Assembly (NCBI GenBank): GCA_014378125.1 | Contig: JACMOG010000103.1 | Span: forward strand, 1 to 7,999 | Direction: 5' to 3' | Source: Vitreoscilla sp. | Lineage (GTDB): Bacteria; Pseudomonadota; Gammaproteobacteria; Burkholderiales; Burkholderiaceae | DNA: 7,999 nucleotides | In this document: positions 1-6,864 of the stretch, one piece after another | Position numbering within the stretch: the stretch's first letter is position 1 | How the letters are laid out: the number at the start of each line of letters is the position of its first letter | Program-made: the position numbers and the translations under genes | The notes under the pieces: generated by a model | Databases searched by the model: none | Told to the model about the DNA's origin: nothing | What the model saw: the letters and a program-made list of their open reading frames with translations, nothing else

Positions 1-1
1 C

Positions 2-583
2 CCACCACCGCCGCCCGCGCCGACCCCGGCGCCGCCGGCGGACACCGCGTTCGCCACGCCGCTGGACGCCGCCGACACCGTCGAAGGCGGCTCCATCGCG
101 TCGTACGCCTATGCGGCCACGGGCAGCGACCAGACCCTCGGCAGCGTCACCTACGCGTCCGGCACCGACACCTTCGCGGCCACGCTGGCCGCCGACCAGT
201 CCTACGCCGGCGCGGCCCTGCGGATCTACGCACCCGGCAACACCACCACCGGCACCGCCGCGCCGCTGGACGCCTCCGGCTTCTCGCAGCTGCGCATCCA
301 CCTCGCGTCGACCACCGACGCCGCGCTCACCATCAAGTTGCAGCCGTCGCCCGTGGCCGCCGATGGCTGCGTGCCGACCGCGCAGGCGCTGGTCTCGGCC
401 ACGGTCTCGGAATTCGTGATCGACCTGGACGACGCGTCGTTCGCGTTGCCGAGCTATTGCGCCGCGTCCTCGACCACGCTGTCGCAACGTCTTGCCGGCC
501 TGTATGCGATCGACGTCATCAACGCGGCCGCCACCGCCGGCGCGCACGACGTCGTCGTCGGCAGCGTCTCGCTGGTGCCCTGA
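2..583 (+). CDS. C-terminal part of a secreted modular protein with a beta-rich, possibly carbohydrate-binding domain (5' end outside window)
   Basis: The frame is open from the left edge to a TGA at 581-583, giving 193 residues of a longer protein. It opens with a Pro/Ala linker (PPPPAPTPAPPA), the kind that joins modules in exported glycoside hydrolases. About 175 residues follow, rich in Thr, Ser, Ala and alternating hydrophobics, with segments such as GFSQLRIHLAS, ALTIKLQP and HDVVVGSVSLV that read as strands of a beta-sandwich. Only two cysteines are present (in DGCVP and PSYCA), possibly a disulfide. No catalytic motif is visible in this part. The GH16 gene follows after 42 bp with its own ribosome binding site, so the two are probably co-transcribed and may act on the same polysaccharide. 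I do not recognise the exact family. A carbohydrate-binding role is inferred from the linker, the composition and the neighbour. Other possibilities are a generic adhesion or PKD-like domain. Confidence 0.72.
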   Translation, partial: PPPPPAPTPAPPADTAFATPLDAADTVEGGSIASYAYAATGSDQTLGSVTYASGTDTFAATLAADQSYAGAALRIYAPGNTTTGTAAPLDASGFSQLRIHLASTTDAALTIKLQPSPVAADGCVPTAQALVSATVSEFVIDLDDASFALPSYCAASSTTLSQRLAGLYAIDVINAAATAGAHDVVVGSVSLVP

Positions 584-625
584 CGGCCCGCCCCACTGAA
601 AACCACAACGACACTGGAGACAAGC

Positions 626-1324
626 ATGCGTCAATTCATCACCGCACTCGCGCTGGCCGCTTCGTTCGCGCCGGCCGCCCACGCCACCAACTTCTTCGAC
701 GGCTTCGACGGCACCGGCGGCCCCAACGGCGCCAACTGGGAGACGGCCAACTGGGCCAACGGCGACATCTTCGGCTGCACCTTCGCCTACAGCGAGACCT
801 GGCTGGCGGGCAACAGCAACCTCGTGCTGAACGTGAACAGCTCGAACCCGTCGGCCATCAAGTGCAGCGAGATCCGCACCTGGCAGAGCTTCACCTACGG
901 CAAGTTCGTGGTGCGCATGCAGCCGGGCACCATCGCGGGCGCCGACAGCTCGTTCTTCCTGTACACCGGCACGCCCGGTACGCCCAGCCACGACGAGATC
1001 GACATCGAGTTCATCAACGGGGGGCGCACGCTGCACACCAACGTGTGGAACGCCGACGTGCAGCACTACCAGCAGTTCGCGGTGACCACCGGCTGGCGCA
1101 CGCTCGGCTTCGAATGGCGGCCCACGTACGTGCGATGGTTCAGCGTGTCCGACAGCGGCGTCGAGACCGAGTTCCGCCGCGTCAACACGAACGTCTCCGC
1201 GCCGATGCGGCTGATGCTGAACCACTGGGTGGGCAACAACTCCACGGGCGCGAAGAACTTCGTCGGGCAGTACAACGGCGGCGGCGGGTCGGCGTTCTAC
1301 GACTGGGTGAAGGTCAGCGACTGA
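626..1324 (+). CDS. Secreted GH16 endo-beta-glucanase, lichenase-like (beta-1,3-1,4-glucanase)
   Basis: This 232-residue protein is about the length of a single-domain bacterial lichenase. Residues 1-20 form a signal peptide (hydrophobic core ALALAASFAPA, cleavage after AHA). The GH16 catalytic motif is HDEIDIEF at 122-129. By family knowledge Glu124 is the nucleophile, Asp126 the helper and Glu128 the acid/base. The uninterrupted ExDxE form is typical of lichenases and related jelly-roll enzymes. Cys51 and Cys80 lie 29 residues apart, like the loop disulfide of Bacillus lichenases. Aromatic residues expected to line the glucan cleft are present (TWQSFTYGKF near 85-94, GFEWRP 161-166, NHWVG 199-203). 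The start is supported by GGAG at 616-619, six bases before the ATG. The enzyme should be exported and cut mixed-linkage or 1,3-glucans. The exact linkage preference is not readable from sequence. The gene lies 42 bp downstream of the modular protein's stop, probably in one operon. Confidence 0.93.
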   Translation: MRQFITALALAASFAPAAHATNFFDGFDGTGGPNGANWETANWANGDIFGCTFAYSETWLAGNSNLVLNVNSSNPSAIKCSEIRTWQSFTYGKFVVRMQPGTIAGADSSFFLYTGTPGTPSHDEIDIEFINGGRTLHTNVWNADVQHYQQFAVTTGWRTLGFEWRPTYVRWFSVSDSGVETEFRRVNTNVSAPMRLMLNHWVGNNSTGAKNFVGQYNGGGGSAFYDWVKVSD

Positions 1325-1356
1325 GGCCCGGCCGCGCCGCAAGGGGCGCGTGTGGC

Positions 1357-1569
1357 TATGCGGACGCGATCGACGCCTCGATGGCCTTCGTCGGCGGCGT
1401 CATCGACAGGCTGCGGCGCGAGCCCGGCGAGGCCTTCCTGGTCTTCACGCCGGACCACGCCGAGAACCTGGACGATGACCCGCGCCAGCTGTTCGGCCAC
1501 GCGCTGCGCCGGCCCACGCGCTGGGACACCCGCGTGCCGGCCATCTTCTGGGCCTACGACGAGCCGCGT
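1357..1569 (+). pseudogene. Relic of the C-terminus of a phosphoethanolamine transferase/sulfatase-type (alkaline phosphatase superfamily) protein
   Basis: The 315 bp between the GH16 stop and iorB hold no complete gene. One plus-strand frame encodes 71 residues that resemble the end of EptA/CptA-like transferases: YADAIDASMAFVGGVIDRL (family pattern Y.N.i.y.D..v..vi..L), then FLVFTPDHAENL (family SDHGE), FGHALRRP, and DTRVPAIFWAYDEPR (family HVPM.vW). Asp and His of the DH pair (codons 1453 and 1456) and His of FGH (codon 1498), which would be metal ligands, are kept. The membrane region and most of the catalytic domain are missing. Only 32 bp separate the GH16 stop from the start of similarity, with no start codon or ribosome binding site suited to a functional product. 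The frame reads on to a stop at 1681-1683, overlapping the end of iorB. The family call rests on recalled motifs and is moderate. That the piece is broken is well supported. Confidence 0.5.
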
Positions 1570-1639
1570 ACGGGCGTGGTCGGTGCTGGAGGCGGAGGCG
1601 CGGTAAGGCTGCGGGGTAAAGGCTGCGGAGTCCCGTGGA

Positions 1640-3892
1640 TCAGATTGACACGATCCCCGCCCGCGCGAACGGCAGGCGCGTGATCGCCGGTCCGCCCGCG
1701 CGCACGACCGCGTTGGCCACGGCCGGCCCCAGCGGCGGTACGCCCGGCTCGCCCACGCCGGTGGGCGCCGCCGTGCTGGGCATGATGAACACCTCCACGG
1801 CCGGCATCTCGTAGATGCGCAGCGCCTTGTACTGGTCGAAGTTGCGCTGCACCGGGCGGCCTGCCTTCAGCTCGATCTCGCTGTAGTAGAGCGCGCCCAG
1901 CGCGAAGCCGATGCAGCCCTCCATCTGCGCGCGGATGACGTCGGGGTTGACCGCCACGCCGCAGTCGACCGCGCAGTACACCTTGTCGACCTTCACCTTG
2001 CCGTCCTTGAGCGTGACCTCGGCCACCTGCGCCACCGTGGTGCCGAAGCACTCGTGCACCGCGATGCCCTGCGCCGAGCCCGCGGGCATCGCCTTGCCCC
2101 AGCCGGACTTCTCGGCCACCAGCTTCAGCACGCCGACGGCGCGCGGATTCTTGTCCAGCAGCGTCAGGCGGAAGGCGAGGGGATCCTGGCCCGCGGCGTG
2201 CGCGAGCTTGTCCATCATCGTCTCCATGACGTAGGCGGTGTGCGTGTTGCCCACCGAGCGCCACCACAGCGGGCGCACGGGCAGGGCGGGCGAATGCAGC
2301 TGCCCGTCCATCATCGGCAGCTCGTACGACGCCGGGAACACGCCCTCCACCGAGGTGGGATCGACGCCGTCCTTGACCATCATCGCCATCGGCGTGCCGG
2401 CCATGATGGACTGCGCCACCACGCCATGCTTCCACGATGCGACCTTGCCCGCGTCGTCGAGCCCCACCTTGACCGAGTGCACCACCATCGGCCGGTACAG
2501 GCCGGCGCTCATGTCGTCCTCGCGGGTGTACTGCAGGCGCACCGGCGCGTGGCCGTGGATGGCCACGGCCACGTTGACCGCGGCCACCGTGAAGTCGCTC
2601 CACGCGTTGGCGCGGCGGCCGAAGCTGCCGCCCGAGATCAGCGAGTGCAGCTTCACCTTGTCCATGGGCAGGCCGGCGGCCTTGGCGGCGAACTGGTGGT
2701 CGAAGGTGGGGAACTGGTGGCCGGCCCAGGTCTCGAGCTGCCCATCATGCAGCCACGCCACGCAGCTCTGCGGTTCCATCGGCGCGTGCGCCAGGAACGG
2801 AAACTCGTAGACGGCCTCGATGGTCTTCGTGGCAACCGGCGCCGGCTTGCCGGCCTCCGCGGCGGCAGGCTTCGCGAACGGCGTGCCGGGCTGGTCGGCC
2901 TGGGCGCGGTACTGCGCCAGCAGCGCCTCGGAGTCGGGGCTGGCGCCGGCGGATTCGTCCCAGGTGACCTTCAGCGCGCGCCGGCCCTGCTGCGCGGCCC
3001 ACGTGGTGCGCGCGACGACGGCGATGCCCTCGGGCACCGCCACGACGTCGGTGACGCCCTTGACCTTGCGCGCCGCGCTGGCGTCGAACGACACCATCTT
3101 CGCGCCGAACGACGGCGGGAACGCGATGACGGCGGTGAGCATGCCGGGCAGCTTCACGTCGCCGGTGTACGTGGCCGTGCCGTTGCACTTGGAGGGCGAG
3201 TCGACGCGCGGCGTGGCGTGCTCCTTGCCCATCAACGAGAACTGCGCGGGCGTCTTCAGCACGGGGTCCTTGGGCACCGCCTGCCTGGCCGCCGCGGCCG
3301 CCATCTCGCCATAGGTGGCGCGCTTGCCGGACGCGTGGGTGAGCACGCTGTCGCTGGTGCGGATCTCGGTGGCCGGCACGCCCCAGGCCTGGGCCGCGGC
3401 CGACACGAGCATCGCGCGCGCCGTGGCGCCGGCGGTGCGGTACTGCAGGTAGGAGTTGGCGATGGCCGACGAGCCGCCGGTGCCCTGCATGCCGAAGGCC
3501 AGGTTGGCGTAGAGCTTGACGTTGGCGCCGGCGTACTCGGTGCGCACCAGCGACCAGTCGGCATCGAGCTCGTCGGCCACCAGCGTGGCCAGGCCGGTGG
3601 TGTTGCCCTGGCCCATCTCGTGGTGCTTGTTGACGATGGTGACCAGGTTGTCGGCGCCGATGCTCACGAACTGGTTGGGCTCGAAGACAGCCTTGGCGGC
3701 GGCGCCTTCGCGCGCCTGCGCGGCCGCGGCGGCGTTGCCCGGCAGCCAGCCGATGGCCACCACCAGGCCGCCGGCGCCGAGCACGCCGCGTCGGGTGACG
3801 CCCGTTCGCACGGGTGCGGTGGCGCGCTCGGGGGCGACGAGCGCGAGGTCGTCGGGCTGGTCGTCGCGGAAGGCTTGCATCAACGGGTGCAT
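1640..3892 (-). CDS. iorB: Molybdopterin-binding (large) subunit of an IorB-type molybdenum hydroxylase, Tat-exported
   Basis: The product is 750 residues, normal for the IorB/xanthine dehydrogenase large-subunit group, and binds the Mo cofactor that hydroxylates an aldehyde or N-heterocycle. A twin-arginine signal is visible: [10 protein letters not shown] at 33-42 with Arg34-Arg35, then a hydrophobic run and an Ala-rich stretch (54-60). The RR lies behind a rather long 33-residue N-region. A hammerhead-type domain covers about 220-310 ([20 protein letters not shown]), followed by cofactor-binding domains. Motifs include MGQGNTTG (93-100), GGSFGRR (421-427, where GGGFGRR is the form I recall as commonest) and [13 protein letters not shown] (712-724). 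Glu715 is the expected catalytic base. The ATG at 3892 is preceded by GGAG about eight bases upstream, and only 11 bp separate it from the iorA stop, so the two genes are translated from one message. The symbol indicates family only; the true substrate (isoquinoline, nicotinate, an aldehyde or other) is unknown. Confidence 0.94.
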   Translation of the reverse strand: MHPLMQAFRDDQPDDLALVAPERATAPVRTGVTRRGVLGAGGLVVAIGWLPGNAAAAAQAREGAAAKAVFEPNQFVSIGADNLVTIVNKHHEMGQGNTTGLATLVADELDADWSLVRTEYAGANVKLYANLAFGMQGTGGSSAIANSYLQYRTAGATARAMLVSAAAQAWGVPATEIRTSDSVLTHASGKRATYGEMAAAAARQAVPKDPVLKTPAQFSLMGKEHATPRVDSPSKCNGTATYTGDVKLPGMLTAVIAFPPSFGAKMVSFDASAARKVKGVTDVVAVPEGIAVVARTTWAAQQGRRALKVTWDESAGASPDSEALLAQYRAQADQPGTPFAKPAAAEAGKPAPVATKTIEAVYEFPFLAHAPMEPQSCVAWLHDGQLETWAGHQFPTFDHQFAAKAAGLPMDKVKLHSLISGGSFGRRANAWSDFTVAAVNVAVAIHGHAPVRLQYTREDDMSAGLYRPMVVHSVKVGLDDAGKVASWKHGVVAQSIMAGTPMAMMVKDGVDPTSVEGVFPASYELPMMDGQLHSPALPVRPLWWRSVGNTHTAYVMETMMDKLAHAAGQDPLAFRLTLLDKNPRAVGVLKLVAEKSGWGKAMPAGSAQGIAVHECFGTTVAQVAEVTLKDGKVKVDKVYCAVDCGVAVNPDVIRAQMEGCIGFALGALYYSEIELKAGRPVQRNFDQYKALRIYEMPAVEVFIMPSTAAPTGVGEPGVPPLGPAVANAVVRAGGPAITRLPFARAGIVSI

Positions 3893-3903
3893 GGCGGATC
3901 TCC

Positions 3904-4368
3904 TCAGGCGGCGAGCTGGGCCGACGCAACGTGGATGGCGGCGCGGATGCGCACGTACGTGGCGCAGCGGCAGATGTTGCCGGACATCGCATGGTCGATG
4001 TCGGCGTCGCTGGGCTTCGGGTTCTGTTCCAGCAGCACCGCGGCCGACATGATCTGGCCCGACTGGCAGTAACCGCATTGCGCCACGTCGAGATCCACCC
4101 AGGCCTTCTGCACCGCCTTGGCGGCGCGCGATTGCAGGCCTTCGATGGTGGTCCCCTTGCGCCCGGCCCCCGACACTGCCGGCACCACGCAGGAGCGCAT
4201 GGTCTGGCCGTCGACGTGCACCGTGCAGGCGCCGCATTGCGCCACCCCGCACCCGAACTTGGTGCCGGTCAACCCGATGTCGTCGCGCAGCACCCACAGC
4301 AGGGGCGTCTCCGGATCGGCGTCCACCCTGTGTGCATGGCCGTTGACGATGAGTGAAACGACAGGCAT
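3904..4368 (-). CDS. iorA: [2Fe-2S] iron-sulfur (small) subunit of the IorAB-type molybdenum hydroxylase
   Basis: This is a 154-residue protein of typical length for the two-cluster small subunit. Residues 1-75 form a plant-ferredoxin-like domain with cluster ligands Cys40, Cys45, Cys48 and Cys60 ([13 protein letters not shown]). The C-terminal helical domain holds the second cluster, with Cys98, Cys101 (QCGYCQSGQ), Cys133 and Cys135 (GNICRCATY). It relays electrons from the Mo site to the outside acceptor. It has no signal peptide of its own, so if the complex is periplasmic it is probably carried out folded with the Tat-tagged IorB. The ATG at 4368 was chosen because [11 protein letters not shown] matches where this family begins, and AGGGGAG lies just upstream on the minus strand. 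The frame is open further upstream but lacks a better start. It is the first gene of the minus-strand operon, 71 bp from the divergent cytochrome gene. Confidence 0.95.
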   Translation of the reverse strand: MPVVSLIVNGHAHRVDADPETPLLWVLRDDIGLTGTKFGCGVAQCGACTVHVDGQTMRSCVVPAVSGAGRKGTTIEGLQSRAAKAVQKAWVDLDVAQCGYCQSGQIMSAAVLLEQNPKPSDADIDHAMSGNICRCATYVRIRAAIHVASAQLAA

Positions 4369-4439
4369 TGCGGCACTCCCCTGAAAGAATTCGGATGGGG
4401 CAGTATGCTCGTGCTTCGAAAAAATTGTAGGGATGCGAA
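4369..4439. promoter_or_regulatory. Divergent promoter region between iorAB and the cytochrome c gene
   Basis: These 71 bp must hold the start signals for both transcripts and are the most AT-rich stretch of the central region (GAATTC, a six-A run at 4419-4424). On the plus strand CTGAAA (4381-4386) and TATGCT (4404-4409) are separated by exactly 17 bp, each matching a sigma-70 box at four of six positions, and would start transcription near 4416. AGGGA at 4429-4433 is the cytochrome gene's ribosome binding site. On the minus strand CATACT (complement of 4402-4407) overlaps that -10 element, but no good -35 partner is visible. The short spacing suggests the two sides may be regulated together. 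No operator palindrome is convincing. Confidence 0.45.
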
Positions 4440-5042
4440 ATGCGGCCGACCACTCTGCTTGGACTTGTCCTGATGGCCCTCGCCGCCACCCCCGTCGCAC
4501 GCGCGCAGGCCACTTCCACACCGTTGAAGTCACCCGCCGATTTCGCCACCATCGCCGACCCCACCGAGCGTTCGCGCGCGTTGTTCGCCGAGATGGGCAA
4601 GGTCATCGAGAGCCCGCGCTGCCAGAACTGCCACCCGGTGGGCGAGCGCCCGACGCAGGGCGACGACATGCACCCGCATTTGCCGCTGGTGCTGCGCGGC
4701 GTCGACGACCAGGGCGCCATCGCCATGCGTTGCGCCACCTGCCACCAGGCCGCCAACTTCCAGCCCGCCGGCGTGCCCGGCGCGCCCAAGTGGCACGTGG
4801 CGCCGGTGCAGATGGCGTGGCAGGGCAAGTCGCTGGGCCAGATCTGCGAGCAGATCAAGGATCCCGCCCGCAACGGCAAGCGCACGCTGGCCCAGATCCA
4901 CGACCACATGGCCTTCGACGAGCTCGTGGGCTGGGGCTGGCATCCGGGCGGCACGCGCACGCCGGCGCCGGGCACCCAGAAGCAGTTCGGCGAGCTGGTG
5001 GCCGACTGGATCCACACCGGCGCGGCCTGCCCGGCGCCCTGA
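4440..5042 (+). CDS. Secreted diheme cytochrome c, electron-accepting subunit associated with the IorAB hydroxylase
   Basis: This 200-residue protein has a signal peptide at about 1-23 ([19 protein letters not shown], cleavage near ARA/AQA). Two covalent heme sites are present: CQNCH at 61-65 and CATCH at 98-102. Methionines at 77, 96, 125 and 157 are possible axial ligands, but which ones bind cannot be told from sequence. The C-terminal half ([12 protein letters not shown] near 167-178) is Gly/Pro-rich. Proteins of this kind recur beside iorAB genes and are often annotated as an isoquinoline 1-oxidoreductase subunit. With no FAD subunit in the window, the likely role is to take electrons from IorA in the periplasm and pass them to the respiratory chain. 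The ATG at 4440 sits six bases after AGGGA. A nearby ATG at 4433 is in another frame and yields no cytochrome. The gene is divergent from iorAB and 55 bp upstream of xdhC. Confidence 0.9.
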   Translation: MRPTTLLGLVLMALAATPVARAQATSTPLKSPADFATIADPTERSRALFAEMGKVIESPRCQNCHPVGERPTQGDDMHPHLPLVLRGVDDQGAIAMRCATCHQAANFQPAGVPGAPKWHVAPVQMAWQGKSLGQICEQIKDPARNGKRTLAQIHDHMAFDELVGWGWHPGGTRTPAPGTQKQFGELVADWIHTGAACPAP

Positions 5043-5097
5043 CCTCCCGGGCGGGCAGCCGGCTTGCCGCAGCGGCCCGTCCACTTTGCCGGAAACC

Positions 5098-6153
5098 ATG
5101 GAAAACCTCGACCTGCTCGTCCTGCGCGACCTGCGCGACTGGCGCCGCGCCGGCCAGCGCGCGCTGCTGGTGACGGTGGTGCGCACCTGGGGCTCGTCGC
5201 CGCGTCCCGTGGGCTCCATCCTGGCGCTCTCCGACACCGGCCGCGTCACCGGCTCGGTGAGCGGCGGCTGCATCGAGGACGACCTGGTCTACCGCTATCG
5301 GCAGCACTGGCGGGACGGCGACGCGCCCACCTCGCCCACCTTCCTCAGCTACGGCGTGTCGGCCGACGAGGCGCACCGGTTCGGGCTGCCCTGCGGCGGC
5401 ACGCTGGAGCTGCTGGTGGAGCACGACCCCGGTCCCCGCGAGCTGGACGCCTTGCTGCAAACCCTGGCCGCCGGCGGCCTGGTGCGGCGCCGCGTGGCGC
5501 TCGCCGATGGCCAGGCCGTGCACGAGCCCGCGCCGCGTCCCGACGACCTGCTGGTGGACGGCGACGAGATGATCAACACCTTCGGCCCGCGCTATCGCAT
5601 GCTGCTCATCGGCGGCGGCCAGCTGAGCGAGTACCTGGCCACGATGGCGTTGTTCAGTGGCTTCGAGGTGTCGGTGTGCGAGCCGCGCGAGGAGGTGAGC
5701 TCCACCTGGCGCGTGGCCGGCGCCACGCTGGTGCCGGGCATGCCCGACGACGCGGTGCTGGCGTTCGAGCCCGACCAGCGCAGCGTGGTGATCGCGCTCA
5801 CGCACGACCCGAAGCTGGACGACCTGGCGCTGCTGGAGGCGCTGAAGACGCCGTCGTTCTACGTGGGCGCCATCGGCAGCCGGCGCAACAACGACGCGCG
5901 CCGGCGCCGGCCCGAGGAGCACTTCGACCTGACGGCCGCCGAACTGACACGGCTGCGCGGCCCGGTGGGCGTGTACATCGGCAGCAAGACGCCGCCGGAG
6001 ATCGCCGTGAGCATCCTGGCCGAGGTGGTGGCCGCCAAGAACGGCGTGGTGGTGCCGCACGACATGCTGGTGGCGCCGGCCAAGGACCTGCTCGCCCGGA
6101 TCGACGCGCCCGAAGGGTCTGGCATCTCCTGCGTACCCGCAGGCAATGACTGA
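5098..6153 (+). CDS. xdhC: XdhC-family molybdenum cofactor maturation/insertion factor
   Basis: The product is 351 residues, the full length for this family. XdhC/PaoD-type proteins bind the Mo cofactor, help add its terminal sulfur and deliver it to xanthine-dehydrogenase-family enzymes. They act in the cytoplasm and are not part of the final enzyme. The N-terminal XdhC/CoxI domain shows [12 protein letters not shown] (29-40), SGSGGC-like [10 protein letters not shown] (53-62) and GLPCGGT (96-102), whose cysteines are typical of the family. The C-terminal Rossmann-type domain begins with [14 protein letters not shown] (168-181) and includes [10 protein letters not shown] (256-265) and [13 protein letters not shown] (291-303). 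I chose the ATG at 5098 because [12 protein letters not shown] is how family members start. An in-frame TTG at 5086 is a weaker alternative. Only a poor GGAA lies upstream, so translation may depend partly on coupling with the cytochrome gene. Its client is very probably the neighbouring IorAB. Confidence 0.93.
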   Translation: MENLDLLVLRDLRDWRRAGQRALLVTVVRTWGSSPRPVGSILALSDTGRVTGSVSGGCIEDDLVYRYRQHWRDGDAPTSPTFLSYGVSADEAHRFGLPCGGTLELLVEHDPGPRELDALLQTLAAGGLVRRRVALADGQAVHEPAPRPDDLLVDGDEMINTFGPRYRMLLIGGGQLSEYLATMALFSGFEVSVCEPREEVSSTWRVAGATLVPGMPDDAVLAFEPDQRSVVIALTHDPKLDDLALLEALKTPSFYVGAIGSRRNNDARRRRPEEHFDLTAAELTRLRGPVGVYIGSKTPPEIAVSILAEVVAAKNGVVVPHDMLVAPAKDLLARIDAPEGSGISCVPAGND

Positions 6154-6171
6154 CCCCTCGGGGCGTCAGTC
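6148..6171. terminator. Hairpin between convergent xdhC and mocA, containing both stop codons
   Basis: Positions 6148-6157 pair with 6161-6171 in a 10-bp stem with one bulged C (6164) and a TCG loop (6158-6160). The TGA of xdhC (6151-6153) pairs directly with the complement of the mocA TGA (6166-6168). The two genes are only 12 bp apart, so this is the natural place for a bidirectional terminator. No T-tract follows on either strand, so whether it terminates on its own or only stabilises 3' ends is uncertain. Confidence 0.55.
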
Positions 6172-6765
6172 TGTCGCCGGGAGGCGCCGCGCGGCGTCGA
6201 GGTCGGCGACGGTGTCGATGTCCACCAGCACCCCGGGATCGTCCACGTCGACGGCCACGCTGTCGGCGCGCTGCACGATGCTTCGCGCGCCGGTGTCCCC
6301 GGTCAAGGCCAGCAACTGATCCTTCAGCGTGGCGCCAAACGCCACGGGATGCCCGCGTCGGCCGTCGTGGCTCGCGTACGCCACGTCGTGGCCGGCCAGG
6401 GCGGCGGCCACGCGCACGATGCTGTCCGGCAAGACGAACGGCATGTCCCCCGGCAGCACGAGCCAGCCGTCGGCATCGGCCGATGCGGCGACGCCCGCCG
6501 CGATCGAGTCGCCCATGCCCCAGCCCGGCCGTGCGTCGGTATCGATGACCATCTGCTCGCAGTCGGGCAGCGTGCCGTGCAGGCCGTCGCGCACGCGGCG
6601 CGAGACGACGAGCACCACGCGCGCGCCGGTGGCCAGCGCATGGCGCAGCGTGAGCGCCAGCACGCTGGCGTCGCCGATGCGGCCTTCGAGCTTGTGCCCG
6701 GGGCCGAGGAAGCGGGTGCCCGAGCCGGCGGCGGTAACGACGATGCAGTGGTGGATGGCGGACAT
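6166..6765 (-). CDS. mocA: MobA/MocA-like nucleotidyltransferase, probable molybdenum cofactor cytidylyltransferase
   Basis: This is a 199-residue protein of the MobA-like NTP transferase fold, the usual length. By family knowledge MocA joins CMP from CTP to Mo-molybdopterin, giving the MCD cofactor used by many xanthine-dehydrogenase-family enzymes. The nucleotide-binding signature is TAAGSGTRFLGPGHKLEG (11-28), with Lys25 as the conserved lysine. GMGDSI (83-88) resembles the GMSxSL segment of the family. LPGDMPFV (104-111) carries the Mg-binding Asp107. GRRGHPVAF (135-143), GDTGAR (156-161) and VDIDTVADL (181-189) complete the pattern. Choice of CTP over GTP is inferred from context and resemblance. 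Closely related transferases of other pathways are not excluded. The ATG at 6765 fits the family N-terminus, although its ribosome binding site is weak. The gene converges on xdhC with a 12-bp gap and is 99 bp from the divergent hydrolase gene. Confidence 0.85.
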   Translation of the reverse strand: MSAIHHCIVVTAAGSGTRFLGPGHKLEGRIGDASVLALTLRHALATGARVVLVVSRRVRDGLHGTLPDCEQMVIDTDARPGWGMGDSIAAGVAASADADGWLVLPGDMPFVLPDSIVRVAAALAGHDVAYASHDGRRGHPVAFGATLKDQLLALTGDTGARSIVQRADSVAVDVDDPGVLVDIDTVADLDAARRLPATD

Positions 6766-6864
6766 GGCGTCGCAGCATGCCCGGGGCGGCGCGCGAAGGC
6801 AACCGGATAAGAGGGCAGGCGTCCGACTTGCCCGCCCCGCCCATCCCAACCAGGAGCATCCACC

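Noticed and set aside
1605..1629. Two copies of AAGGCTGCGG spaced 14 bp apart
   Set aside because: Too short and only two copies, in a decayed GC-rich stretch; no repeat family or regulatory meaning can be supported.
1634..1656. Possible third stop-codon hairpin at the iorB 3' end (GGATC/GATCC around the stop)
   Set aside because: Only five pairs with a ten-base loop, and there is no intact convergent partner gene. It is much weaker than the two reported junctions.
457..1683. 408-codon plus-strand frame spanning the GH16 gene
   Set aside because: Across the GH16 gene it is an Arg/His-rich shadow with no motif. Only its last part (1357-1569) looks like protein sequence, and that is reported separately as a relic.
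2054..4072. Long plus-strand open frame (672 codons) opposite iorB and iorA
   Set aside because: Its translation is Arg/His/Gly/Ala-rich low-complexity with no recognisable domain. It lies antisense to genes with clear conserved motifs, as expected from GC-rich third positions.
3893..5017. Upstream extension of the iorB frame to form a 1125-residue protein
   Set aside because: The extension covers iorA in another frame and the antisense of the cytochrome gene. The ATG at 3892 has a good ribosome binding site and leads directly into the Tat signal.
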